Assembly: GCA_030077755.1 (NCBI GenBank) | Contig: JAQJZZ010000002.1 | Coordinates: 1,736,001 to 1,800,000 of the forward strand | Reading direction: 5' to 3' | DNA length: 64,000 nucleotides | Origin: Filosporella fistucella | Taxonomy: Eukaryota; Ascomycota; Leotiomycetes; Helotiales | Shown here: in pieces, positions 47,065 to 56,404 of the stretch | How the letters are laid out: the number at the start of each line of letters is the position of its first letter | How positions within the stretch are numbered: the first letter of the stretch is position 1 | Position numbers and translations under genes: made by a program | The notes under the pieces: model-generated | Told to the model about the DNA's origin: nothing | Database searches by the model: none | The model's input: the letters and a program-made list of their open reading frames with translations, nothing else

Positions 47065-48281
47065 TTATGCAGTAAGGGTGATTTTGAGCTCATGCATGAC
47101 CCGTCTTGCCGCATCAGTTCCGCCATCAAAATACACTGCACCGATGATCGCCTTTATCGCCCTCGCAATCACTCTCTCCCTCGCTTCACTTTTGACATCA
47201 TCTTTCAACATTACGATAGGATTCCACTTCCGTGTTGGCCTTTCTTGCATTGCGCTGAGTCGTGGTCGAATAAATCTTTCGATCTTGCTGTTGACACCTA
47301 AGTTGCAGAGGTTTGTTCTACCTATCAATCTCTCTTCATACTTTGCCATATCCCCTACGTCATCAGCAGTCTATTTTGTGGTACATTTCTAATGAACTAC
47401 CACTTACCAGGATTCACTTGAAAATAGTAGAACTGTTCCGCCAACAACATTTTCATAACCTTCTCCCCCAATATCGCTAAATCTCTATTTCCATTTTTCA
47501 ACATTCTTGTTCCCACAACCAGAACACCAGAGCCAGGACTCTCCAGTGCTTCCTCGAGCAAGTCTGGGTTATTGAATACGTATGAGGTTATGACTTGTAT
47601 AGCCTCTCTCCACTCTCTGCCGCCTCCTGGTCCAAGACTCTTGATAACTCCCCGAGCAGCTTTAAGGCTCTGTCGTTGTCCACCTGAGGGATGAGACTCC
47701 CAGTGACGCTCACCTAAGTACGTGAGGTCTGCGTAAGCATCGAGAGCCTCATTCTTCAAGGTGGACTCGGAGTAAAGAGACTGGTTGTCATCAAGCGAGG
47801 TTTGCTGTGAGCTTACACTAGCGCCCGCTTGTTGGTCATTCGTTAAGAGCAAGGTTTGCGCCGAGTGCAGTGGCTGGAGACCAGTAGACGGGTTCTGCTC
47901 AGAAGCAGTGCTACCTTCACCTTGCCGGTCATATTGCTGCGGCGGCTGCTGGTTAGCAGTTGGCCATTGGGTCTGAGCGGAACGAACCGACTGAGCGTCG
48001 ACCAACTGGTTTTGCTGAGAAGTGTTGCCTTCACGTCGCTGGTCATATGGCCTTGTCGATTGTTGCCTAAAAAGAAACGTCTGAAGGGTCAGTGGATTGG
48101 TGGCCTGGCGAGAGCTTGAATTTCCAAGTTGCTCATAACTTTGTAGCTGTCGCCGTAGGTGGTCATCAGAATCGGCTTCATCGGTCGTGATTATAGAGAG
48201 AGGATAGTTGGATGCTGTGCTGGCAGTGAAAGCGAAAGATCGTATGGAAGAAGAGTGATCTGGTCTTGGCTGTCGGCTCAT
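47065..48281 (-). CDS. RNase III-fold protein with degenerate active site
   Basis: Two exons, 48281-47408 and 47354-47065, are joined in phase 1 (donor GTAAGT) to give 387 aa. The N-terminal half is Gln/Ser/Asn-rich and disordered, with a repeated pattern of TSQQNQLVDAQSVRSAQTQW and its variants. The C-terminal 150 residues resemble an RNase III domain: VFNNPDLLEEALES, NRDLAILGEKVMKMLLAEQFY, GRTNLCNLGVNSKIERFI and ARAIKAIIGAVYFDGG. Active RNase III has the signature ERLEFLGD and a later ExxIGAxYxD; here the first reads RDLAILGE and the Glu of the second is Lys, so catalysis is probably lost. No double-stranded RNA binding domain follows. An ATG 102 nt upstream (48383) would add a leader rich in Phe/Leu/Lys that could be a mitochondrial presequence, but the context at 48281 (CAAAATG) is better. 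Confidence 0.72.
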
Positions 48282-48789
48282 TTTGATTGAGGATGTTGTC
48301 AAGAATCGTGAAGCTGTGTGGAATTCTTGGAAGTGGAAGGGCTTAAGTTTGGCGAGAGCTAAATACAAGAATCCGAAATTCATTCATGATTCATTTGGTA
48401 TATGATTGGAGAGGTTCACCTAAGCAGGGATCATCATTCACGTTTTGTTTCAGTGATTAACAACAAACAACAGAAGAGCGTGGTCTCGGTTTAGGGAAAA
48501 TCGGAGAACATAATGCACACAAACTGTCCCCTTACTTTCATTTTACAATCAATATTCACAATAGTGGAGTCATCAGTCTAAACACTTGGTTAAAATAAAA
48601 ATCCATTCCTTTCTCCCCAAATATCAAAGTAGGATTTATTAATCTAAAATCTCCAGTCGAGCTGCAACTTGCAATACCCCACGAAGCGAAGTCATCTATC
48701 CCTAGGGAAAATTCTCTAGTTTCCATCTCCAGCTAGCTGCGAGATCTCACGAGTTGAATTCAATTATCCAAAGAAACAGAACCTTTTTC
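48282..48789. other. intergenic region, nothing recognised
   Basis: This holds the leader and promoter of the RNase III-like gene and the 3' flank of the next minus-strand gene. Confidence 0.5.
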
Positions 48790-49158
48790 TCATTTTACCA
48801 TTCTATTCTCCATCTTCTCCTTCCTCTCCGCTCTCCTCTTCACTCCTAACTTCTTCTTCCCCTCTCGATCTTTGATATGATCCATCTTTCTTTCCTGCAA
48901 CTCCTCACAAGCGGTTTCTTTCTCTTTCACACTCCGCGCTTTGGCCAGTGTGAGTTTTTGGTCACGGCACGTTTGAGGAGCGGAAGGGTTGGTGGAGAAG
49001 TGACAGGCTTGGATCTTATCCTCGTCTGGGGAAAGTTTGAAATGGGAGAGGAGAGCTGCTTTGGAATCAGCGTGGAGTTTGGCATTCTCCTCGGCGATGA
49101 GATCTCCGAAGTAGATTTCATTTGGTACCTCGGAAGGATTTTCGGGTTGGTTAGCCAT
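48790..49158 (-). CDS. small highly charged hypothetical protein (122 aa)
   Basis: Single exon with a good start context. The N-terminal part (NEIYFGDLIAEENAKLHAD) is acidic and predicted helical. The C-terminal 55 residues are strongly basic and helical, with repeated KExE and KRRxERK elements (KLTLAKARSVKEKETACEEL, GVKRRAERKEKMENRM), likely a coiled coil or RNA-binding tail. Two cysteines are in the middle. There is no signal peptide. The basic tail may act as a nuclear or nucleolar signal. I do not recognise the family. Confidence 0.55.
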   Translation of the reverse strand: MANQPENPSEVPNEIYFGDLIAEENAKLHADSKAALLSHFKLSPDEDKIQACHFSTNPSAPQTCRDQKLTLAKARSVKEKETACEELQERKMDHIKDREGKKKLGVKRRAERKEKMENRMVK

Positions 49159-50139
49159 GTTTGTGGTTTTGTGTTATTTTAGGGGTAGTGTAAGTGATGT
49201 TTGCTTGTAAAGATGCTTGTAGATTGTGGTAATTCTGGTGGTTTGATATGCTTCTTGATTTTTAGAGATGTTGGAGAATCGATCTTAGAGTAGGATGCCG
49301 AGCAGTATATCAGCACCTTTTTCGCTGTTTTATTGTTTCGGACGAGTCACGCGGCAACAGGAACGCAGTTGCGAATAGAACGTAACTTTCCATGGACACT
49401 GTTTGAAATCGCATCCTTAAATGTAATATGTCGAAATCTTGTTCGTCATCGCCATTGTACCTCAAAGAGAAGTATATCCTTAATCCTTCCACATTCAAGG
49501 GCATGCACACAATTTCTTTGTCTGCCCCAACACGGAATTTCTCGAGGACAACAGCCTTGAGCATCTATGACATAGTGTTTCGTAGGATGTTTCTAGATTT
49601 TACTTACTGAACGAGTGGCTACCGAAGTGGTAAAGGAGGTGGCGATGCGAGTCACCCAAACAAGAGACAGTGAACAATAAACTCATCATCCATAACAGTT
49701 TCGAGGTCCTCGACTCCCATCATTCTTCGCGATCCTTAACACGTGCCGTATGATAATTATTGTCCCCCGGTGACAAATTCATGACTGCCTTTCTTGCACA
49801 TGGTTTCATTCAACCAGTGAATAAAACATCCGCTAAAGTCGAGTCTGCACCTTTACGTATTGAAGCAAATGGACCTTCCGTTCCGAGTCACGATGGAGAA
49901 ACGGCAAAGAATCTACAGATGTCATAGCCAAAAATCGGAAATGTACACAGTGCCACCAAAAGTTGTAGGCGCATAGGAGGAAAAAAAGAAGCTCTAGTAT
50001 AGCTGGGAATGTTGCACACTTTTCCATGCACAATGTCCACAATTGTAATTTACGTAGGCCCACTGTCACTAATCCATTGACTGCGAACACAAGTGGAGGT
50101 TCCAGTTCATGTGATTTCATTATTTATCCTACCCCCAAT
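49159..50139. other. intergenic region, nothing recognised
   Basis: This holds the promoter of the charged hypothetical protein and the 3' flank of the dehydrogenase. Confidence 0.5.
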
Positions 50140-51031
50140 CTACTTTGCTTGATATCCATCCACATCAGTACTGTTAGAGATCTTCTCATACTTCTTATAG
50201 TTCTCCGAATACGTCTTGAGTTTATTGTTGATAGCGGTATACGCATCTGTTCCGATAACAACTCTCAACGGAGGATCCTTGATGATAGCAAGTTCGTACA
50301 TAGCCTTCGCTCCTTTTATTGGGTCTCCAGCTTGAGTGCCATGTCTCTCACCCATTTGCTTCTTTGCATCAATATGATCGTATGCGGGATGTCTCTTCTC
50401 TGGGAAGGACATGGAACGTCCAGCCCAGTCAGTTCTGAATCCACCTGGTTCGATACAGGTGAATTTGATGCCCCACTCAGGCTTGACTTCCTGCGAGATA
50501 GCTTCTGTGAATCCCTCGACGGCCCACTTGCTTGCACAGTAGATGCTAAATGTAGGAACGCCTCTTTGCCCTCCTATTGAGGTAACTTGCTGGATCAAAC
50601 CTCCGGAAGGTTTTTGCTCGCGCATGACGTCCATGGCTTTCTTTGTGACTGCGATCAGACCGAAGAAATTGACCTCCATTTGAGTTCGGACTTGCTGGTC
50701 TGTCAATTCCTCGAATACTCCCGATAGGCCATAACCTGCATTGTTGACGACTACATCGACTCGCTTGAACTTGTCAAGAGCAGCTTTGAAGGCAGCGTCG
50801 ATATCTGCTTCCTTCGTAACATCGAGCTTGACAGCAAGGTAATTCTACAATGATCAGTCAAGAAGCCGTATCATTCTGCGAAGCACAAACCTTGTCATTT
50901 GTTCCCTTGAAGCTAAGGCTTTCCGGCTTTCTCGCAGTGGCTACAGCAATATCACCCTTGTCAAGGACCTCCTGCACAAGGTGATTACCGAAACCAGTCG
51001 AAGTACCTGTGATGAAGAAAACGCGGGGCAT
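50140..51031 (-). CDS. short-chain dehydrogenase/reductase (classical SDR)
   Basis: NAD(P)-dependent oxidoreductase of unknown substrate. Two exons, 51031-50891 and 50844-50140, are joined in phase 0 (donor GTTTGT, TTGTAG acceptor) to give 281 aa. The start MPRVFFITGTSTGFGNHLVQ carries the TGxxxGxG nucleotide-binding motif. Further landmarks are LDVTKEADIDAAF, DVVVNNAGYGL (NNAG), VTSIGG with the catalytic Ser, and YCASKWAVEGFTEAI with the YxxxK catalytic pair, followed by IEPGGFRTDW. An Arg/Lys just after the first beta strand region (TARKPESL) suggests NADPH preference. No signal peptide; cytosolic. This subgroup is abundant in filamentous fungi, often in detoxification. Confidence 0.9.
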
Positions 51032-52075
51032 CTTGAATGAAATTGAAAACGTTCTTCGAAAGTGGGAGTTAAAAAATTAGTGCAAACCTTTCTCGACGAT
51101 GAAAGTGGAGAGGTACCGACCTATATACCTACCTATGGACCGATATCGATGTGTAGATATCCATGAACGTCAGCAAATCACAGCAACTTCGTCATAGGGG
51201 TCCAGTTCTTTGAGCGGACTTAAGGCTTAAATGCTTCTAGATCCGTTCCGAACTATCCTGGAACCTTTGATCGCTCGGATGCATGCAACGAAGTGACGGC
51301 AGAGTCATTCCAAATTGAAATTCGTGGTGAGTTCAAGTGAGGTTGGACTTGCTTAGTCACCACGCATTTCGGCGATAGCGGAACTACTTCCGTTGGAGGA
51401 CAACCTTTCTTTCTAACGTCATGGATCCAGTTCCCCTCCCTAACTACTGCTTGATACTATTTTCTGGGAATTGCCCAATGATGAGGCAGGACAGACTGCC
51501 TTCGTTGCTGAGTACCGAGAATGTTTGGATACAAAGAGGAAGCCCAGCTACATGCCAAAGCTTTTTTACCTACCTTGAGCAATCATCAATTTATCATGCA
51601 TTTTTTGCGTCCTTGAAGGCCTCAATCTCGCTGACTTATATCTTCAAATTTCTACTGCCAAAACTATCCGGGGCAGAGGAAGGTGTTGCCTTCACTCTTT
51701 CGGTTCAAAGTGTTCTAGCTTACCCCACGGCAACGGCAATTCCACAGCCACTAGGATGGCTGGAACCACGTCCACGCCAATGACAAAAACTGTTCTAGCT
51801 ATTATCTAGAATGACCTTTACCCCATCAGTACCACTTTCAACAGGTTCACCATTTGCCGCGGAAGTCACAAGCGTTGACTCCGGATATGGTGGTGTTGTG
51901 TTTACAATCACCCCGCAGAGGGGCGGCTCCCGAGAGTGGCTTGGTGAGGGGAACCTGAGAATTTCCTCTCAATCATATATACTTCCAAGCAGTTTCGGTG
52001 TAACTTGACTCTTTAAATATAATTTGCAATTCCAATCCAGTCTCTTCTATCACAAAACTTCCATTTCTGGTCAAT
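51032..52075. other. intergenic region between divergent genes
   Basis: This is the promoter space for the SDR (minus) and the cyclase-family gene (plus). Open frames at 51421-51783 and 51811-52008 lack any coding support. Confidence 0.5.
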
Positions 52076-53197
52076 ATGCGCGCTCAAGATCTCCCTAACT
52101 TTAAGGATATGCCCGCCGTTAAAGGCATGCCTCATGGGACTGCCTGGGGTCTATGGGACAAGAATGGAGAAAGAGATAGCTGTGGGTCATTGAATCTTCT
52201 GACACCAGAAAATACAAAAGAAGCACAGAAGGAAATCAAATCCGGAACTGGAGTTGCGTTGAAGTATTGTTTTCTATCATCTGCTCCACAGCATAACCCA
52301 ATTGACATATAAACAGCTGGAATTTCGAGAAAGTGGAAGAGCCAGGTTTTGCTCGTGAAAAGCCCAGACATGAGTTCAAAGATCTCAGTTCCATGGGCTT
52401 TACCGCATTTGATGACATCGTCCATATGAACACTCAATCTGGATCCCAATGGGATGGATTCCGTAGGTTTCCCCTACTATTTCAAGCACATGTCTAACAT
52501 ATAAAGGCCACTGGGCACACCAAGAATCCGGCAAATACTACAACAACCTCGAGCATCACCAAATCCCTGACCCTGCTCACGCCGAGAAAAACGGCATCCA
52601 CAACTGGTCCAAGAGAGGTGGTATCGTTGGCCGTGGTGTCTTAATCGACTACGTCGCCTACGCCGCTCGTAATAACATCTCCTACTCGCCTACCACCCGG
52701 CACGAGATCTCGGTCAAAGACATCGAGACTATCGCCCAAGAACAAGGTGTTCAATTCCGCCCAGCAGATATCCTGATCGTGAGAAGCGGATGGGTGAAAT
52801 GGTACGAGGGGGCCAGTGAACAAGAGCGATTGGAGAAGGGAACGAAGGGCCATGAGTTTGCGGGCGTAGCTGGCAATGCGGAGACGGTGGAGTGGCTTTG
52901 GGATCACCATTTTGCTGCTGTGGCTGGAGATGCGATTGCGTTTGAGGCATGGCCTCCTAAGGCACCTTATAGTGTGTTTTCACCCTTTCGTTTTTATGGA
53001 GAGAGGGCTAATGTGTATCAGGACTCCATGATCATCTTCTTGCTATGTGGGGAACACCCATTGGCGAGCTCTGGAACTTGGAGGGTCTGGCTGCTGCGTG
53101 TGAGAAAGAGAAGAAATATAGTTTCATGTTGACGAGTGCACCGCTGAATGTGCACGGTGGTGTTGCCAGTCCACCAAATGCTTTGGCTATCTTGTAG
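52076..53197 (+). CDS. cyclase-family (kynurenine formamidase-like, PF04199) hydrolase
   Basis: Four exons, 52076-52263, 52317-52462, 52507-52971 and 53022-53197, give 324 aa with all phases consistent. Recognised features are PHGTAWGLWDKNGERDSCGS near the start, the fungal-type core VHMNTQSGSQWDGFRHWAHQ formed across intron 2, RGGIVGRGVLIDYVAY, and the C-terminal LHDHLLAMWGTPIGELWNLE with LTSAPLNVHGGVASPP. The bacterial metal motif HxGTHxDxPxH is replaced by HxNTQxxxQWDGxRHW, as usual in this fungal subgroup, so metal use may differ. Intron donors are GTATTG, GTAGGT and GTGTGT. The substrate is unknown; distant relatives open cyclic amides or act on N-formylkynurenine. No signal peptide. Confidence 0.85.
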
Positions 53198-53453
53198 ACT
53201 TTTACGAGGCGTGGAAATGCTTGGATCTTGACTTTACGTACAGATGGAAATTCTGGAGGGGATGAGGGGATGAATGTTACTCATTAAATCTCTTGTATGT
53301 AGTAGTACAATATTGAACATATAAGTACAAAACTTGTACATATCTTTACAAATACATGCCTTCCGCCTCGCTCGAGATGTCTACCGACTCGGGCACATAG
53401 TACATCTTTTCTACTGACGTAACTCCGCGTTCTCTAATGACTCCACGACGTTA

Positions 53454-55316
53454 TTAGGCCTTCTCTTCAACCTTCTTCTTCGCGTCTGGATTTCCAGCTG
53501 GAGTAGATAGATTAACCACATTCCTCAAGCTGCCAAAAGAGAGAACATCACTGATTCTCGTGGCTCCACTGAAGAGCATAACCAATCTGTCAACACCACA
53601 TCCCCATCCACCAGTTGGTGGTAAACCCCATTCAAGAGCCTCTACATAGCTCTCATCAACAGTAGCAGTATTCTCCTCATCTTTCCATTGTAGTTGCTGT
53701 TCAAACTTCTTGCGTTGTTCGATAGGCGAATTCTCTTCCTCATACATATTTGCGATTTCTCTACCCTGGATGAATAGCTCTGCGCGAGCGGACACAATCT
53801 GATTCGTTTCGTGATCCAAGAAGGACTTCGATAATGGAGCCATGCATGCCGGGTGGTGAGTGATAAAGGTTGGAGAAGCACAGAGAGGCTCGATGTGGAT
53901 GGAGGCAAGTTTATCGAGAAGGCGCGGGAGTGTTGGTGAGTGGGGAAGGGGAATGGATAACTGCTGGAATAGTGCCTTCAACTTCTCTTGTGCGTCTTCG
54001 GCGGCAAGATCAGGCAGCGTTTCTCCGATTTTACTTTCAATAGTGCTGATGAAATTGAGGCGGTTGAAGGGTTTGACACTGAGATGTTGGTCAAGCTCTG
54101 GGAGTCCGGATAAACTCTCATGCTTCAATTTCTTGACCATTTCGGCCATTCCACATATCATATCTTCTGTCATTGTCATGAGATTTTCCAAGTCGGTGAA
54201 TGACTTGTAGAACTCGCATGTTGTGAACTCCGGGTTGTGAGTTGCATCAAGTCCCTCATTGCGAAATGCAGGTCCAATTTCGAAGACCCGGCCCATACCA
54301 CCAATTACTAGTCTTTTAAGCCAAATTTCAGGAGCAATCCTGAGCGCCAACTCCTTCTCTGAAAATTCTGTTGCAACGGTAGTGAAAGGTCTCGCTATAG
54401 CTCCGCCAGCTTTGTCGGCGATGAGAGGCGTTTGAACTTCGAGGAATTCATCCTTCAGAAGAAATTGTCGCAGGTATTGAATCATATGCGATCGTAACTT
54501 AAGTGTATTCATAACTGTATCATTGACGAGCAGATCAACATGCCGATTTCGGATTCGTGTTTCTCGATCCGTGAGAGCTTTAGGAAGACTCGCCAAGATA
54601 GGTGTGATCAAGGTAGGGAGACCGTCAGAATGAATAGATAGCTCTCCACTTATAGTGCGTTCTGGATATCCAGTTGTAGCTATGATCATTAGCACGATAA
54701 AATTTAGAATAATGCAAGTATGTCCTACAAATTATGTCGCCTCTTCGAATCATGCGGAAAAAGTCCTTGAAGCTGGCCACAGGAATGCCTGTGAGTTCAG
54801 GAAGGCCAGTGAGTTTAAGTTGATCTTCTACACATACTATCTGAGCCACAACACCATCCTGCGAAATATCTATAAAAGCAAGATGGCGACCAGCGACTCT
54901 GAAAGACGTTATACGGCCTTCAAAATTTATCAGCAACTAGACCTACCCTCGGCACAGAAAAGCATACCTCTCAATGTCACAACGTGGTCAGTCAGATACT
55001 TTGAAGGTTTCAAGTCTTGATATTTCTCTCTAAACTTGGATATCTGCATCACCGTCTCGTCGTTTTCTATCCTTGGCCAATCGAGCGCTTTTATGTTCTG
55101 CAACTCTGCTATCCTTGCTTGCACATCACTCTTGTGTTCGATTCCCGTCCTCATAAGTTCTGGAGATGTATCACGCTTTATTTCTAGTTTGGACTTCTTG
55201 GCGGCGGATAGGCCTTGTGTACTGTAGAAGAATCGTACGTAGGCTGCTTTGCGAGTAACGGCGACATCACTGAGCAGGTACGGCCTTAAGAACCGAAGCC
55301 CAGATAAGGAAGACAT
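53454..55316 (-). CDS. MSK1: mitochondrial lysyl-tRNA synthetase (class II)
   Basis: Charges mitochondrial tRNA-Lys. Three exons, 55316-54968, 54917-54729 and 54679-53454, give 587 aa. The N-terminus MSSLSGLRFLRPYLLSDVAV, then TRKAAYVRFFYS, is Arg-rich with no acidic residues apart from one Asp, as expected of a mitochondrial presequence. The OB-fold anticodon domain follows (GRITSFRVAGRHLAFIDISQ, RRGDIIS, GELSIHSDGLP). Class II catalytic motifs come next: motif 1 region HMIQYLRQFLLKDEFLEVQTP, motif 2 FRNEGLDATHNPEFTTCEFY, and motif 3 GWGCGVDRLVMLFSG. The ending SFGSLRNVVN is typical of mitochondrial/proteobacterial-like LysRS in fungi. Intron 2 uses a GTAGGA donor. The gene is divergent from TIM10, another mitochondrial gene. 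Confidence 0.93.
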
Positions 55317-55738
55317 CTATGAATGCATCATTAGCATCAAATCCCCAACCAATTGGCAAAGTAGATTTTGGTAATGGGAAAATCAGACAACGGATCGATG
55401 TGAGATCAACCTCCGATTAGGAGTCAGTCGCAACGGTTCTAATGTTATAATGAAATCATCATTGAATCCCAGGGTTAGAAAAAAAAACTAGTAAGACTTA
55501 CAACAATTGATGGCTTGAAGCAGTAGCTCCAAGCTGCTGTGAAAGAAACAGAATGAGAAACGAGGGTCGTGCAGAAATAATTTATCTCGAAAGGAGCCGC
55601 TAGCGCCCGCATCCAGATCCAAGAATTTGAGCTTCCGAGTTCCTCTAGCATCATCGTCAACACAGAACTCTGAATTCTCTATTCCTCACTTCAGCTTGCC
55701 CAAACCTAAAGACCAACTTCCAAACACAATCCTCAATC
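55317..55738. promoter_or_regulatory. bidirectional promoter, mitochondrial LysRS / TIM10
   Basis: The start codons are 422 bp apart and divergent, so both leaders and promoters lie here. No TATA box is obvious. Two mitochondrial genes sharing one control region suggests co-regulation. Confidence 0.5.
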
Positions 55739-56119
55739 ATGTCTATGTTCGGACTCGGAAGACCCCAGCCTTCATCGGCCGAGAAGATTGCTGCCGCAGA
55801 GCAGGAAATGGATCTTGTGACCGATATGTTCAACAAGTCTGTCCCCTGAATCATTCACATTTCTTGTCAATCAATGCTGTTCTATTCTACTATTCACTTT
55901 GCTTCTGTTAACATGTCTCCCAGGCTCCAACAAGCCTGCATGCGCAAATGCATACCGAAAGAGTACCGCGAAGGCGAGCTTAACAAAGGCGAGGGTGTTT
56001 GCATCGACAGATGTGCCTCGAAATTCTTCGATGTACAGATGAAAGTGTCGGAGATATTGCAGGCAGAAGCAGCGGCTAAAGGCGCTGGGGGCGGTGGAAT
56101 GGGATTTGGAGGATTGTAG
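55739..56119 (+). CDS. TIM10: mitochondrial intermembrane-space chaperone Tim10
   Basis: Small Tim chaperone that, with Tim9, escorts carrier precursors to the TIM22 complex. Two exons, 55739-55836 and 55924-56119, give 97 aa. The twin Cx3C motifs are intact: CMRKC and CIDRC, which form two intramolecular disulfides after import by Mia40. The flanking sequence [20 protein letters not shown] spans the intron. The tail is Gly-rich ([12 protein letters not shown]), as common in fungal Tim10. The intron donor is GTCTGT, an unusual sequence, but no other GT nearby preserves the frame. The acceptor is TCTCCCAG. Another in-frame ATG two codons downstream is less likely. Confidence 0.92.
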
Positions 56120-56404
56120 AATCTGAGGTGACAAGAAAAGGGGCTTCTAGATCTGTATTACTGGAAGGATTTCTCTTACGCTGGGGGGCATATTGTGTTG
56201 GGATGCAGAAGATGTCACGATCATAATGAGAAGAGTGTGCGACCCAATTTCAGGGGACTTGTGTATTATATAGATGGGTACGAAAACAAAAGGCGTCCCC
56301 TGTCCACTCCAACAATTCTCGCTGCTATGAGTTATCCATGTAAATGCTTCATGGGTATTTCCTAAACGCCCGCTAATATGCTGCTTCAACACTGTGTCTG
56401 TACA

